64,000 nt of DNA from positions 248,001-312,000 of the forward strand of contig JAFABB010000051.1 of assembly GCA_023426245.1 (NCBI GenBank), read 5' to 3'. Source of the stretch: Bacillota bacterium (GTDB lineage: Bacteria > Bacillota > UBA4882 > UBA8346). Positions 42,355 to 52,026 of the stretch are shown piece by piece. Numbering within the stretch: position 1 is the first letter of the stretch; every line of letters begins with the position of its first letter. Below the pieces are notes generated by a model. The model had not been told where the DNA came from. It saw only the letters and a list, made by a program, of their open reading frames with translations, and searched no databases. Both the position numbers and the translations under genes were made by a program.

Positions 42355-42915
42355 ATGCATTCTCAGGCAGCCTTAAATTATGGCCGGGCTATGGTGGAAC
42401 TCGCCAAAGAGAAAAATATTATCGACCCGTTACTCGTTGTTGCCGGAGATTTGATCGAAAATTTACAATTGGTTGAATTACGGGATTTTCTAAAACATCC
42501 TAATGTACCGGTAACTGCGAAAAGGGAAATTTTACAACGCTTGATGGCTAAAAATAAACCTCCCAAAGAGTTTGTTAACTTTTTAAATTTGATTTTCGAG
42601 CGACGGCGGGAAAATTTATTATTACCGATTTTAGAATCCGTTGTGGATCAGGCCTTAAAGGTCCAAGGATATCAAGTTGTAGAATTAATTTCGGCTTTAC
42701 CTTTCTCGGAAGAAAAACGTAATTCTATCGGTCAGGCTTTGGAAAAAGCTTGGCATACCAAGGTTTCTCTACAATATAGGGAAAACCCCAATTTAATTGG
42801 TGGGATTATTATTAGACGCGGTGATGAGTTGATTGATGGTTCGTTGTCAGGGCAATTGAATGCCTTGAAGCGTTTGTTAATTACGGAAACTGATATCGCT
42901 GCGGAATTATCTTAG
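42355..42915 (+). CDS. atpH: ATP synthase F1 subunit delta
   Basis: The 186-residue product has the OSCP/delta layout: N-terminal helical domain (ALNYGRAMVELAKEKNII) and C-terminal VSLQYRENPNLIGGIIIRRGDELIDGSLSGQL with the conserved GG(I)xxRxG(D)xxxDGS. It starts two bases after atpF. It is the top of the peripheral stalk. Confidence 0.94.
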   Translation: MHSQAALNYGRAMVELAKEKNIIDPLLVVAGDLIENLQLVELRDFLKHPNVPVTAKREILQRLMAKNKPPKEFVNFLNLIFERRRENLLLPILESVVDQALKVQGYQVVELISALPFSEEKRNSIGQALEKAWHTKVSLQYRENPNLIGGIIIRRGDELIDGSLSGQLNALKRLLITETDIAAELS

Positions 42916-42930
42916 TAAAGGACGATAACC

Positions 42931-44445
42931 ATGCGCTTTGCTACTGACGAAATCATTGCAGTTCTAAAGGAACAAATAGACAAGTATCAACTTGATTTTG
43001 AGGCCCAGGAAACCGGTACTGTACTTGAAGTTGGAGATGGTATCGCCCGTATTTACGGCTTGGAAAAGGCGATGATGGGCGAGCTCTTGGAATTTCCAAA
43101 CCAGGTTTATGGAATGGCTTTAAATCTTGAAGAAGATAATGTGGGATGTGTCTTATTCGGATCGGAGACTCTCATCAAAGAGGGCGATCTGGTTAAGAGG
43201 ACCAATCGTGTTGTGGAAGTCCCGGTCGGTGATGCGATGATTGGACGGGTAGTCAATCCGCTGGGTGAGTCCATCGACGGAAAGGGACCTGTAAAAACCA
43301 CACAGACACGTCCGGCAGAACGGATAGCTCCCGGTATCTCCAAAAGGGAACCGGTTAAGGTCCCGCTTCAAACCGGACTGAAGGCAATCGATGCCTTAAT
43401 CCCGATTGGTCGCGGCCAACGTGAGTTAATCATTGGAGACCGTCAAACTGGGAAAACGGCCATTGCTATTGATGCGATCCTAAACCAAAAAGATACCGGC
43501 GTCATTTGTATTTATGTATGTATCGGACAGAAAACTTCAACATTAGCTCAGATTGTTCAGACTTTAGAGAGTAAAGGGGCTATGAAATATTCGCTTGTGG
43601 TGGCGGCTACAGCCAGTGATACGGCTCCCTTGCAGTATTTGGCTCCTTTTTCAGGATGCGCCATTGGTGAATATTTTATGGAACAGGGTAAAGATGTTTT
43701 AGTCATTTATGATGACTTATCAAAGCATGCGATTGCTTATCGTTCCATGTCTTTGCTGCTAAGACGTCCCCCAGGACGTGAAGCTTATCCTGGGGATGTA
43801 TTCTATTTGCATTCCCGTTTGCTGGAACGGGCCGTTAAGTTGAATGCAGCCAATGGCGGTGGTTCTCTAACGGCGCTACCGATTGTCGAGACTCAGGCGG
43901 GAGATGTTTCCGCTTATATTCCGACCAACGTTATCTCTATTACCGATGGTCAGATTATTTTGGGAACCGAATTGTTCTTCAGTGGTGTGCGACCAGCTGT
44001 GAATGTGGGTTTGTCCGTTTCCCGCGTTGGCGGTGATGCGCAAATCAAGGCCGTAAAACAAGTGGCAGGCCGTTTACGGTTGGACTTGGCGCAGTACCGC
44101 GCTTTGGAAGCTTTCGCTTCCTTTGGCGCCGATTTGGATAAAGTATCCAAGGCCCAATTGGCACGGGGTGCCCGGATTATTGAAGTGTTGAAGCAAGAAC
44201 AATATAAGCCAATGAACGTTTTCCAACAAGTTGCGGTTATTTATGCAGTGACCAACGGTTACATGGATGATGTGGAAATTCCTGAAATTAAGCGTTTTGA
44301 AAAGGACTTTTTACACTTTATGCAATCGGAAGGAGAATCTTTCTATCAAAAGATATCCGAAAAACTGGCTTTCAATGACGAACTCACGGCTGAATTGAAA
44401 AATTTAATTTGCCGGTTTAAAGAACGTTTTAAAGCTACTTCCTAA
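42931..44445 (+). CDS. atpA: ATP synthase F1 subunit alpha
   Basis: The 504-residue product has Walker A GDRQTGKTAIAIDAI, VYVCIGQKTSTLAQIV, Walker B VLVIYDDLSKHAIAYR, and VGLSVSRVGGDAQIKA with the Arg finger region. It is the non-catalytic nucleotide-binding subunit that alternates with beta. The 132 bases between it and atpG contain a small hairpin (ACTCA...TGAGT, about 44487-44502). Confidence 0.97.
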   Translation: MRFATDEIIAVLKEQIDKYQLDFEAQETGTVLEVGDGIARIYGLEKAMMGELLEFPNQVYGMALNLEEDNVGCVLFGSETLIKEGDLVKRTNRVVEVPVGDAMIGRVVNPLGESIDGKGPVKTTQTRPAERIAPGISKREPVKVPLQTGLKAIDALIPIGRGQRELIIGDRQTGKTAIAIDAILNQKDTGVICIYVCIGQKTSTLAQIVQTLESKGAMKYSLVVAATASDTAPLQYLAPFSGCAIGEYFMEQGKDVLVIYDDLSKHAIAYRSMSLLLRRPPGREAYPGDVFYLHSRLLERAVKLNAANGGGSLTALPIVETQAGDVSAYIPTNVISITDGQIILGTELFFSGVRPAVNVGLSVSRVGGDAQIKAVKQVAGRLRLDLAQYRALEAFASFGADLDKVSKAQLARGARIIEVLKQEQYKPMNVFQQVAVIYAVTNGYMDDVEIPEIKRFEKDFLHFMQSEGESFYQKISEKLAFNDELTAELKNLICRFKERFKATS

Positions 44446-44577
44446 TTGCTATTCATTATGGGTGATAGTATTTTGAATGATTGTTTACTCAGTTATTGAG
44501 TTGCTCTTTTGAGATTGCCATTCTCGAAGCCAAATAGTAAAAAGCTTTTAAAATAATTTTTGACTGAAGGTATGTTG

Positions 44578-45444
44578 ATGGCAACGATTCGTGATCTGCG
44601 TATTAAGATTAAATCCACTAAAAATATTCAGCAAATAACGAAGGCGATGAAAATGGTTGCAACGGCCCGCCTCAAAAGGGCTCAGCAACAATTAGAATCT
44701 ACACGCCCTTATGCGCGTAAAATTGCTGAAGTAACTTTAGATTTGGCTTCTCTGACTCCTTGGTCCTTTAACCCTCTACTCAGACAGCATCGAAAAGCAA
44801 AGCGGGTATTAATTCTCGTTTTTACCGGAGATCGGGGCATGGCTGGCGGTTTTCACCAAAAAATTGCCGACGGTGCCTATCAGTTCAGTCTAAAGTTTCA
44901 GGACCAGGCGGAAGTTTCTTTTTATCTTTTGGGTTCAAAAGGGTATCAACGGTTTGCCTCACGGAAAATTGGGGTTTATAAAAGATTTCCTTTAGGGGTA
45001 ACAGGAATTCCCTATACAGAAGTTCAAAAATTGGCCAGGGAATTATCGGAGTTTTATTTGAATGAAGAATTTGACCAAATTTATCTCTATTATTCGAAAT
45101 TTTATTCGACTGTTACTCAAAAACCTAGAGCTTTTCAACTTCTGCCGATTGATCCGTCAAAGGCCCGTTTAAAAGAGGAACATGGTCTGTTTATTTTCGA
45201 ACCGAATCAGGAAAGCATCTTGGATAATATATTGCCGCGTTATATCGAAAGCGAGATCTACCGGGCTTTCCTGGAGACTGAGGTCGGTGAATTAGGGGCC
45301 AGAATGACGGCTATGTCTTCAGCCACGGATAATGCCGGCGAGTTGATTGAACGTTATCAACTTCAAATGAACCGGATTCGACAAAGCCAGATTACCACGG
45401 AAATTGCTGAAATCGTTGGCGGAGCCGAGGCGCTTAAAGCTTAA
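44578..45444 (+). CDS. atpG: ATP synthase F1 subunit gamma
   Basis: ATG 44578 (MATIRDLRIKIKSTKNIQQI) gives the conserved N-terminus; GAAGG is upstream, and the TTG at 44560 adds six non-conserved residues. The 288-residue central shaft ends with the typical LIERYQLQMNRIRQSQITTEIAEIVGGAEAL pattern (split here as LIERYQLQMNRIRQSQI and TTEIAEIVGGAEAL). It couples c-ring rotation to catalysis. Confidence 0.95.
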   Translation: MATIRDLRIKIKSTKNIQQITKAMKMVATARLKRAQQQLESTRPYARKIAEVTLDLASLTPWSFNPLLRQHRKAKRVLILVFTGDRGMAGGFHQKIADGAYQFSLKFQDQAEVSFYLLGSKGYQRFASRKIGVYKRFPLGVTGIPYTEVQKLARELSEFYLNEEFDQIYLYYSKFYSTVTQKPRAFQLLPIDPSKARLKEEHGLFIFEPNQESILDNILPRYIESEIYRAFLETEVGELGARMTAMSSATDNAGELIERYQLQMNRIRQSQITTEIAEIVGGAEALKA

Positions 45445-45544
45445 CATCATCATGCGGTATTGAATTTTTGCCGGAGTGTTCGGCTTTCCTCAAAAATATA
45501 TTCAAGATAATATATTAAATTTCTCAAAATAGGGGGCTTTTTTG

Positions 45545-46975
45545 ATGGCAACTGGCCGCATCGTTCAAATTATCGGACCTGTTCTAGACATTGAGTTTCT
45601 GCCGGAAGAGATTCCCGATATTAATACTGCTGTAACTGTAAAATATCAGGTGGGCAATGATACAAGAAATGTTGTATCCGAAGTTATGCATCAATTGGGG
45701 AACAATCAAGTCCGTTGTGTGGCCTTAAGTTCAACGGACGGTTTAATCCGGGGCATGGAAGCCTATAGTGATAATAAACCGATTACGGTTCCGGTTGGCC
45801 GCGAGGTACTGGGAAGAATCTTCAATGTGGTCGGCGACGTTGTCGATGATGGTCCGGCAGTAAAAGCTTCCCATAGCTTGCCGATTCACCGAAAAGCTCC
45901 AAGCTATGAAGAACAAGCCACGGCACAACAAATGCTGGAAACAGGAATCAAAGTTGTCGACTTGCTCGCTCCTTATCCAAAAGGCGGTAAGGTTGGGTTA
46001 TTTGGCGGCGCCGGCGTTGGAAAAACCGTTATTATTATGGAATTAATTCATAATATTGCGACTCAACACGGTGGATATTCTGTTTTCACAGGAGTTGGCG
46101 AACGGACCCGTGAAGGAAACAGTCTGTGGCTTGAAATGAAGGAATCAGGCGTTATCGACAAGACCGCTCTGGTTTTCGGCCAGATGAATGAACCACCTGG
46201 AGCCAGACTCCGGGTCGCCTTAACCGGACTCACCATGGCAGAATATTTCCGTGATAGTGAAAATCAGGATGTTTTGCTTTTTATCGATAATATTTTCCGT
46301 TTCACTCAGGCGGGATCGGAAGTTTCGGCGCTTCTTGGCCGGATTCCCTCGGCGGTTGGTTATCAACCGACTCTGGCAACGGAAATGGGCGCTTTACAGG
46401 AACGGATTACATCAACCAAAAACGGTTCCATCACTTCTATTCAGGCAATTTATGTTCCGGCTGATGACTACACCGATCCGGCGCCGGCTACGGCTTTTAC
46501 CCATCTTGATGCCACAACTAACCTTGAGCGGCGTATCGTGGATAAGGGAATTTATCCGGCGGTAGATCCTTTGGCTTCCACATCGCGTCTGCTGACACCG
46601 GAAGCTGTTGGTGAAGAACATTATCAAGTAGCCCGGAGAGTGCAGGAAACATTACAGCGGTACAATGAATTACAGGATGTTATCGCGATTTTGGGCATGG
46701 ATGAGCTTAGCGATGTCGATAAGTTGACAGTTTCCAGAGCCAGAAAGCTGGAACGTTTCTTATCCCAGCCCTTCCATGTTGCGGAACAATTCACCCAAAT
46801 ACCCGGGAAATATGTACCGATTGCCGAAACCATCCGTGGATTTAAAGAGATTTTAGACGGTAAACATGATGATCTTCCGGAAGCCGCTTTTTATATGGTA
46901 GGAACAATTGAAGAAGCGGTGGAACAAGGCAAGAAAATGATGGCAGATTCTGCTGGAGCTGGGGAGAAGAAATAA
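45545..46975 (+). CDS. atpD: ATP synthase F1 subunit beta
   Basis: ATG 45545 follows AGGGGGC. The 476-residue catalytic subunit has Walker A GGAGVGKTVIIMELI, GERTREGNSLWLEM, Walker B VLLFIDNIFRFTQAGSEVSALL, the DELSD motif (MDELSDVDKLTVSRARK) and the C-terminal SQPFHVAEQFT. It makes ATP at the alpha/beta interface. Confidence 0.97.
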   Translation: MATGRIVQIIGPVLDIEFLPEEIPDINTAVTVKYQVGNDTRNVVSEVMHQLGNNQVRCVALSSTDGLIRGMEAYSDNKPITVPVGREVLGRIFNVVGDVVDDGPAVKASHSLPIHRKAPSYEEQATAQQMLETGIKVVDLLAPYPKGGKVGLFGGAGVGKTVIIMELIHNIATQHGGYSVFTGVGERTREGNSLWLEMKESGVIDKTALVFGQMNEPPGARLRVALTGLTMAEYFRDSENQDVLLFIDNIFRFTQAGSEVSALLGRIPSAVGYQPTLATEMGALQERITSTKNGSITSIQAIYVPADDYTDPAPATAFTHLDATTNLERRIVDKGIYPAVDPLASTSRLLTPEAVGEEHYQVARRVQETLQRYNELQDVIAILGMDELSDVDKLTVSRARKLERFLSQPFHVAEQFTQIPGKYVPIAETIRGFKEILDGKHDDLPEAAFYMVGTIEEAVEQGKKMMADSAGAGEKK

Positions 46976-47394
46976 TGAGCAATCAAATTATGCTCGAAGT
47001 CGTCACTCCGCACCGACTTGAATTGCAAAAAAAAGTGGATTATGTTGTGGCTCCCACAATCGATGGAATCGTCGGGGTATTGCCCGGGCATATTCGGTTG
47101 ATTACCCAACTTGCTACCGGTGTACTCCGCTATGAAATTGACGGCAAAAATAGCTTTATGGCGGTCAGTGAAGGATTTATGGAGGTAACTCCTGAAAAAG
47201 TTATCATTCTTGCTGAGGCCGCCGACTTGCCGGAGAATGTCGATGTTGAGCAGGCCCTGGAGGAAAAACGTCGGGCTGAGGAGGCACTTCGTCATTCGTT
47301 AACCGAAAAAATCAATTATAATCAGACCGAGATTACCTTGGCCAGAGCTATTAATAAAATTGAAGTGGCCAAAAAATATGGTGAAAATAAATAG
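46975..47394 (+). CDS. atpC: ATP synthase F1 subunit epsilon
   Basis: The 139-residue product starts within the atpD stop (TAATG). It has the N-terminal beta-barrel (LEVVTPHRLELQKKVDYVVA, GIVGVLPGHIRLITQL) and a C-terminal helical pair (LEEKRRAEEALRHSLTEK) that can regulate ATP hydrolysis. It ends the operon; no clear terminator follows before the metK promoter. Confidence 0.95.
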   Translation: MSNQIMLEVVTPHRLELQKKVDYVVAPTIDGIVGVLPGHIRLITQLATGVLRYEIDGKNSFMAVSEGFMEVTPEKVIILAEAADLPENVDVEQALEEKRRAEEALRHSLTEKINYNQTEITLARAINKIEVAKKYGENK

Positions 47395-47417
47395 TCTTTT
47401 TGGACAGCATTTTAGGT

Positions 47418-47446
47418 TTGACAAACAACGAGCGGTTGGTTATAAT
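47418..47446 (+). promoter_or_regulatory. Consensus sigma-A promoter of metK
   Basis: TTGACA (47418-47423) and TATAAT (47441-47446) are separated by exactly 17 bases, a perfect consensus. Transcription would begin near 47453, just before the riboswitch. Confidence 0.9.
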
Positions 47447-47471
47447 TTTATTGAAATTGATCAACTTAATA

Positions 47472-47640
47472 CTCATCCAGAGAGGTGGAGGGAAACGGCC
47501 CGATGAAACCCGACAACCCGATTGGTATTGCTTCCTTTGATTGTTTGGAGGCAATAACAGTGTTTGGGTGCCAATTCCCCAGAAATTTCTGGAAGATGAG
47601 AATGATTTTAACCCCTTCATCTTCGGAGGGGTATTTATTT
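47472..47640 (+). promoter_or_regulatory. SAM-I (S-box) riboswitch with intrinsic terminator
   Basis: The aptamer begins CTCATCCAGAGAGGTGGAGG and contains the hallmark GATGAAACCCGACAACC; P1 closes with GATGAG at 47595-47600. A terminator stem ACCCCT...GAGGGGT (47610-47632) with an AT-rich tail follows. In known S-boxes SAM binding stabilises the aptamer and lets the terminator form, turning metK off when SAM is plentiful. The downstream gene is metK, confirming the logic. Confidence 0.95.
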
Positions 47641-47659
47641 TATATGGAGGTGTTTGAAG

Positions 47660-48838
47660 ATGGAAAGACGTTTATTTACATCCGAGTCGGTAACGGAGGG
47701 GCATCCCGATAAGATCTGCGATCAAATTTCCGATGCCGTTCTTGATGCTATTTTTGCGGAAGATCCACAGTCGCGGGTCGCCTGTGAATGTGCCGTTACC
47801 ACCGGTATGGTGTTGGTCATGGGGGAAATTACCACCAATTGTTATGTGGATATACCGAAAGTAGTGCGGCAAACCATCCGGGAGATTGGCTATACCCGGG
47901 CGAAATACGGTTTTGATTGCGACACTTGCGCGATTTTAACCTCTATTGACGAACAATCGGCTGATATCGCTTTAGGAGTTGATAAAGCTCTTGAAGCCAA
48001 AAACGGTGAGATGAACGATAAGGAGATCGAAGCAATAGGAGCAGGGGATCAGGGCATGGTCTTTGGTTATGCTTGTGATGAGACGCCGGAATATATGCCG
48101 ATGCCGATCGCTCTGGCCCACCAATTGACACGGAAACTGTCCGAAGTCAGGAAAAGTGGAGAGCTTAATTATTTACGGCCTGACGGTAAGAGCCAGGTTA
48201 CAGTGGAATACGATGATGGAGTGCCGGTTCGCGTCGATACCGTTATTATTTCCAGCCAGCATGACTCGGCAGTCACTCATGACCAAATTGAAAAAGATAT
48301 TATCGAAACGGTAATTAAAAAGGTAATACCAGGGAAGATGATCGATGGAAACAGCCGGTTTTTAGTAAATCCCACCGGACGTTTTGTTGTGGGAGGACCC
48401 CAAGGGGATTCCGGACTGACCGGCCGAAAAATCATTGTTGATACATATGGTGGTATGGCCCGCCATGGTGGAGGAGCATTTTCCGGAAAAGATCCGACGA
48501 AGGTCGACCGCTCAGCCGCCTATGCCGCCCGTCACGCTGCTAAGAATGTAGTAGCCGCGGGACTTGCTAAAAAATGCGAAATTCAGATTGCCTATGCCAT
48601 TGGAGTGGCTAAGCCCGTATCGATCCTGGTCGATACTTTTGGTACTGGGAAAAAATCCGATGAAGAGATTGCGGAATTAGTCAAACAAACCTTTGATTTC
48701 AGACCGGCTGCAATTATTCGCGATTTAAATTTGCGCCGACCGATTTATAAACAAACAGCCGCTTATGGACATTTTGGCAGAAACGATCTGGATCTACCGT
48801 GGGAATGTTTAGATAAAGTGGAGATGCTTAAGCGATAG
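47660..48838 (+). CDS. metK: S-adenosylmethionine synthetase
   Basis: ATG 47660 follows GGAGG by nine bases. The 392-residue product has FTSESVTEGHPDKICDQISD, GAGDQGMVFGYACDETPEYM, PDGKSQVTVEY, GGPQGDSGLTGRKIIVDTYG and GGGAFSGKDPTKVDRSAAYA, all typical. It makes SAM from methionine and ATP. It is controlled by the SAM riboswitch directly upstream. Confidence 0.97.
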   Translation: MERRLFTSESVTEGHPDKICDQISDAVLDAIFAEDPQSRVACECAVTTGMVLVMGEITTNCYVDIPKVVRQTIREIGYTRAKYGFDCDTCAILTSIDEQSADIALGVDKALEAKNGEMNDKEIEAIGAGDQGMVFGYACDETPEYMPMPIALAHQLTRKLSEVRKSGELNYLRPDGKSQVTVEYDDGVPVRVDTVIISSQHDSAVTHDQIEKDIIETVIKKVIPGKMIDGNSRFLVNPTGRFVVGGPQGDSGLTGRKIIVDTYGGMARHGGGAFSGKDPTKVDRSAAYAARHAAKNVVAAGLAKKCEIQIAYAIGVAKPVSILVDTFGTGKKSDEEIAELVKQTFDFRPAAIIRDLNLRRPIYKQTAAYGHFGRNDLDLPWECLDKVEMLKR

Positions 48839-48851
48839 ACAATAGTGATAT

Positions 48852-48878
48852 AAAAAAACCGGTTCTTCCGGTTTTTTT
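48852..48878 (+). terminator. Terminator of metK
   Basis: AAAAAAACCGG pairs with CCGGTTTTTTT around TTCTT; it begins 14 bases after the metK stop. Confidence 0.92.
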
Positions 48879-49019
48879 ATTTTGGAGAGTTTGTAAATTT
48901 TGGATCAGCTAAGGATGGTAAATGTTTTTGAAAAGTATAAAGTTCGGAACTGACATTGCCGAAGTTTAATGAGATGAAAGTTTTTTGTAGATGTGATGGA
49001 CAATTCGAGGTGCGTTTGG

Positions 49020-49679
49020 ATGGCAGTTTATAGACTGTTTATTGTAGTTGATCTTGTTTCGGGAGGTCAGGGCGTAAAAGAAATACTCAGTTCTCAAAAG
49101 GACTTTATGATTCTTGGTGAAGCCCAATTTGGTTTGGAAACATTGGATAGAATAATCGCTTTGAAACCCGATGTGGTCTTGATTGATACTAATTTGATTG
49201 CGGATGACGGATTAGAATTAACGGCTGGGTTGAAACAGAAATCACCCTCAGCGAAAGTACTGATCATAACTACAGATACCAACCAGCACCATTTATCAAA
49301 AAGTATTAGGGCTGGAGCTCTGGGATATGTTCTCAAGGATTGTGATTTTTCTGTTCTTTGCGAAGCTATACGGACCGTAGCCCGGGGTGATGCTTATATC
49401 CAACCCCGTCTGCTGTCGACTTTGCTGGCTGAATTTCGGCAATTTTTGTCTGAAGAGAAACAGGTGGTTTTACCGGAACAGTTAGGTTTAACGAATCGGG
49501 AATTTGAAATCGTGAACCACATCGCTTGCGGCTCCAGTAATAAAGAAATTGCCGAACAACTATTTATTAGTGAGAAGACTGTGAAAAATCATGTCAGTAA
49601 TATTTTGCGCAAAATGGAACTGGAAGATCGTACTCAAGTTGCGGTTTATGCCTATCGCAAAGGGCTGATTGCTAAATAG
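49020..49679 (+). CDS. NarL/LuxR-type response regulator with degenerate receiver
   Basis: ATG 49020 with GAGG upstream gives 220 residues. The receiver retains a phosphorylation-site Asp56 (VVLIDTNL) and a Lys (GYVLKDCD), but the acidic pair is reduced to one Asp (VVDLVSGG, Asp11) and the usual DH/DD is missing. The C-terminal HTH is normal (LTNREFEIVNHIACGSSNKE, then SEKTVKNHVSNILRKMEL). No kinase gene is adjacent. It may work without classical phosphorylation. Confidence 0.88.
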   Translation: MAVYRLFIVVDLVSGGQGVKEILSSQKDFMILGEAQFGLETLDRIIALKPDVVLIDTNLIADDGLELTAGLKQKSPSAKVLIITTDTNQHHLSKSIRAGALGYVLKDCDFSVLCEAIRTVARGDAYIQPRLLSTLLAEFRQFLSEEKQVVLPEQLGLTNREFEIVNHIACGSSNKEIAEQLFISEKTVKNHVSNILRKMELEDRTQVAVYAYRKGLIAK

Positions 49680-49768
49680 TGTATTTTCTAAAGAATGAAG
49701 TGGGCATTAATAAAATAATTAACATGGCTCTAATTTAGAGGCAAATTTTCAATATGGATACTGATTGA

Positions 49769-49796
49769 AAGGCTTTACCCTTCCGGGTAAAGTCTT
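49769..49796 (+). terminator. Terminator after the response regulator
   Basis: AAGGCTTTACCC pairs with GGGTAAAGTCTT around TTCC, followed after a short gap by ATTTTT. Confidence 0.75.
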
Positions 49797-49842
49797 ACTC
49801 GTATTTTTGCATATAATGGATGACGGTGGAACTGGGGAATGA

Positions 49843-50217
49843 ATGGAAACAATGGACTATAAAACTGTGACAATTTTCCGGAAAGGAAAACAATGGGTCC
49901 GGGTTGGGCAAGTATTTGCATTGGAGAAACTTTTGGCCCGATCCTTACGGGGGTTATTTGTGTTTCGCAAGTTGCCATCCGGCGAAGGGATTAATGGATT
50001 GCTATGCTATCCTTGCAAATTTGTTTATATGTTTGGAAAAGGTTTTGCCATTGATATCGTGTATTGCAACCGCGATAAAGAAATCATTTATATTATGGAA
50101 TGCCTGGTCCCTCATAAAACCGGGCCATACCTTGAAGATTCTTGCTTTATCTTGGTGTTCCCGGCGGAAACAGTATTTCGTTCCGGCTTGAGAGTCGGAG
50201 AAAGTTTGAAGTGGTAA
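49843..50217 (+). CDS. DUF192-family protein
   Basis: The 124-residue product has the DUF192 core: CYPCKFVYMFGKGFAIDIVY (family CxxxHMFGMRxPxDxVF), NRDKEIIYIMECLVPHKTGP and the ending VFPAETVFRSGLRVGESLKW. The family is a small beta-barrel of uncertain function, often exported; no signal peptide is visible here. The usual His-Met of the core reads Tyr-Met. ATG 49843 with GGGGA upstream; ATG 49852 is an alternative. Confidence 0.82.
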   Translation: METMDYKTVTIFRKGKQWVRVGQVFALEKLLARSLRGLFVFRKLPSGEGINGLLCYPCKFVYMFGKGFAIDIVYCNRDKEIIYIMECLVPHKTGPYLEDSCFILVFPAETVFRSGLRVGESLKW

Positions 50218-50227
50218 ATACTTGTAC

Positions 50228-50256
50228 TTGAGCTTTGTTTTTGCTTTCTTTATAAT
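50228..50256 (+). promoter_or_regulatory. Promoter of the TGS/uridine-kinase-like gene
   Basis: TTGAGC (50228-50233) and TATAAT (50251-50256) are separated by 17 bases. An inverted GTTGTTG...CAACAAC (50273-50302) lies downstream in the leader. Confidence 0.7.
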
Positions 50257-50351
50257 TTTATCTACCATAGCTCGTTGTTGACGGGAGTTGGTTGTCTCAA
50301 CAACGGCTTAGGTCCGGTAGGGATGGAGTTAAAAATTCCGGGGGTGGCAAA

Positions 50352-52019
50352 ATGGCTGAAATTTTAAGTTTTGAATTACCGGATGGAACAACTTGTTCCT
50401 ATTCCTCGGGGACCACTTTCAAGGAAATGGCCCGTGATTTACAGTCAGGACATATTTCTCCGGTTGTTGCCATGAGGTTGAATTATGAAATTCGCGATCT
50501 CTATCATGCTCCTGTGATAGGCGGAAAGTTGGAGCCAATTGACCTGAGTCAGGAGGATGGCGTGCGGATTTATTCCCGTAGTCTATCTTTGGTTATGCTG
50601 CGGGCTGCCGAAGAGCTGTACCCAGGTTGCAAGATACGTTTTGAACATTCATTAAGCAAAGGCCTTTACGGGGAGATCTATTTCCAAAATAACAATACTT
50701 TCACGGAAAAAGAACTCCACTTGATTGCTACCCGGATGCAAGACATTATTGACGCTGATGAACCGATTACCAAAGAAACGATGCCCTTGAACAAAGCGAT
50801 CGAGCTTTTTAGGCAGCAAGGGCAAATGGATAAAGTCCGGTTACTGCAGTTTAAAAAAAATCCGGAGACTCATATCTATCATTGTGGGAGTTATTCAGAT
50901 TATTTTTACGGTTACATGGTACCCTCGACAGGCTATTTGAAACAGTTTGACTTGAAATTTTATTTGCCTGGTTTTATTTTACGTTTTCCCACCAAGAGCA
51001 GTCCGAAAGGTTTACCCCGTTTTGAAGAGCAGCGGAAACTGGCCAGGATTTTTTATGAGTTTGAAAAATGGGGCCAAATCATGGAGATTGAGGATGTTGG
51101 CGCCCTCAATCAACAGATAGCCGCCGGCCGGTCCGGAGAATTAATCAGGATTGCCGAAGCCCTGCATGAAAAGAAAATTGGCCAAATTGCCGACCAGATC
51201 ACTGCGGACCGGGAGCGGATTAAACTGGTCTTAATTGCCGGGCCTTCATCTTCCGGTAAAACAACATTTGCGCAGCGTCTAGCGGTACAACTTAAAGTGA
51301 ACGGTTTGCGGCCAGTTCCTATTTCCATTGATGATTACTTTGTGGACCGGCATCAGACACCGCTTGGCCCAGATGGCTTACCCGATTTTGAATGCATCGA
51401 GGCCTTAAATGTCGATCTTTTCAATGAACATTTGACCGCACTCATCCAGGGTCGGCCGGTGGTTTTGCCCCGTTATGATTTCCAAAAAGGGCGCAGCGAA
51501 AGCAGTGGAGTTACCTTGCAGATTACCAAAGAGCAACCGATTATTATTGAGGGAATTCACGGCCTCAATGACAAGTTGACTTCGAATATCCCCAAGGATA
51601 ACAAGTTTAAAATCTATATCAGTGCCTTAACACAGTTAAACATTGATGACCATAACCGGATTCCGACAACCGATAACCGGGTTATCCGCAGGATAGTGCG
51701 GGATAATCAATTCCGGGGGCATGATGCTTTAAAGACTATTGGGATGTGGCCGATGGTTCGCAGAGGGGAAGAAGCGCATATTTTTCCTTTTCAGGAAGAA
51801 GCGGATGTGATGTTCAACTCGGCGTTGATTTACGAGTTGGCGGTTTTAAAAAAGTATGCCGAACCCTTATTGCGACAGATAACCAACGAGCAACCGGAAT
51901 TTTCGGAAGCAAAACGGCTCCTGAAATTCCTGAGTTACTTTATACCAATGGATGACTGCGAAGTTCCCTTAAATTCAATCATCCGGGAATTTATCGGCAG
52001 CAGTTGCTTTCGGGTATGA
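50352..52019 (+). CDS. TGS-domain phosphoribulokinase/uridine kinase family protein
   Basis: ATG 50352 (MAEILSFELPDGTTC) with GGGGGTGG upstream fits the domain start. The 555-residue product has an N-terminal TGS-like domain (1-70), a ThrRS-like second domain (80-260, AEELYPGCKIRFEHSLSKGL) and a P-loop kinase with GPSSSGKTTFAQRLA (about residue 297), SIDDYFVDRHQTP, VLPRYDFQKG and EGIHGLND. The layout matches the nucleoside-kinase-like proteins of Bacillota and Thermotoga whose substrate is not well known. Function is probably phosphorylation of a nucleoside or related ligand. Confidence 0.88.
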   Translation: MAEILSFELPDGTTCSYSSGTTFKEMARDLQSGHISPVVAMRLNYEIRDLYHAPVIGGKLEPIDLSQEDGVRIYSRSLSLVMLRAAEELYPGCKIRFEHSLSKGLYGEIYFQNNNTFTEKELHLIATRMQDIIDADEPITKETMPLNKAIELFRQQGQMDKVRLLQFKKNPETHIYHCGSYSDYFYGYMVPSTGYLKQFDLKFYLPGFILRFPTKSSPKGLPRFEEQRKLARIFYEFEKWGQIMEIEDVGALNQQIAAGRSGELIRIAEALHEKKIGQIADQITADRERIKLVLIAGPSSSGKTTFAQRLAVQLKVNGLRPVPISIDDYFVDRHQTPLGPDGLPDFECIEALNVDLFNEHLTALIQGRPVVLPRYDFQKGRSESSGVTLQITKEQPIIIEGIHGLNDKLTSNIPKDNKFKIYISALTQLNIDDHNRIPTTDNRVIRRIVRDNQFRGHDALKTIGMWPMVRRGEEAHIFPFQEEADVMFNSALIYELAVLKKYAEPLLRQITNEQPEFSEAKRLLKFLSYFIPMDDCEVPLNSIIREFIGSSCFRV

Positions 52020-52026
52020 ATGATTT

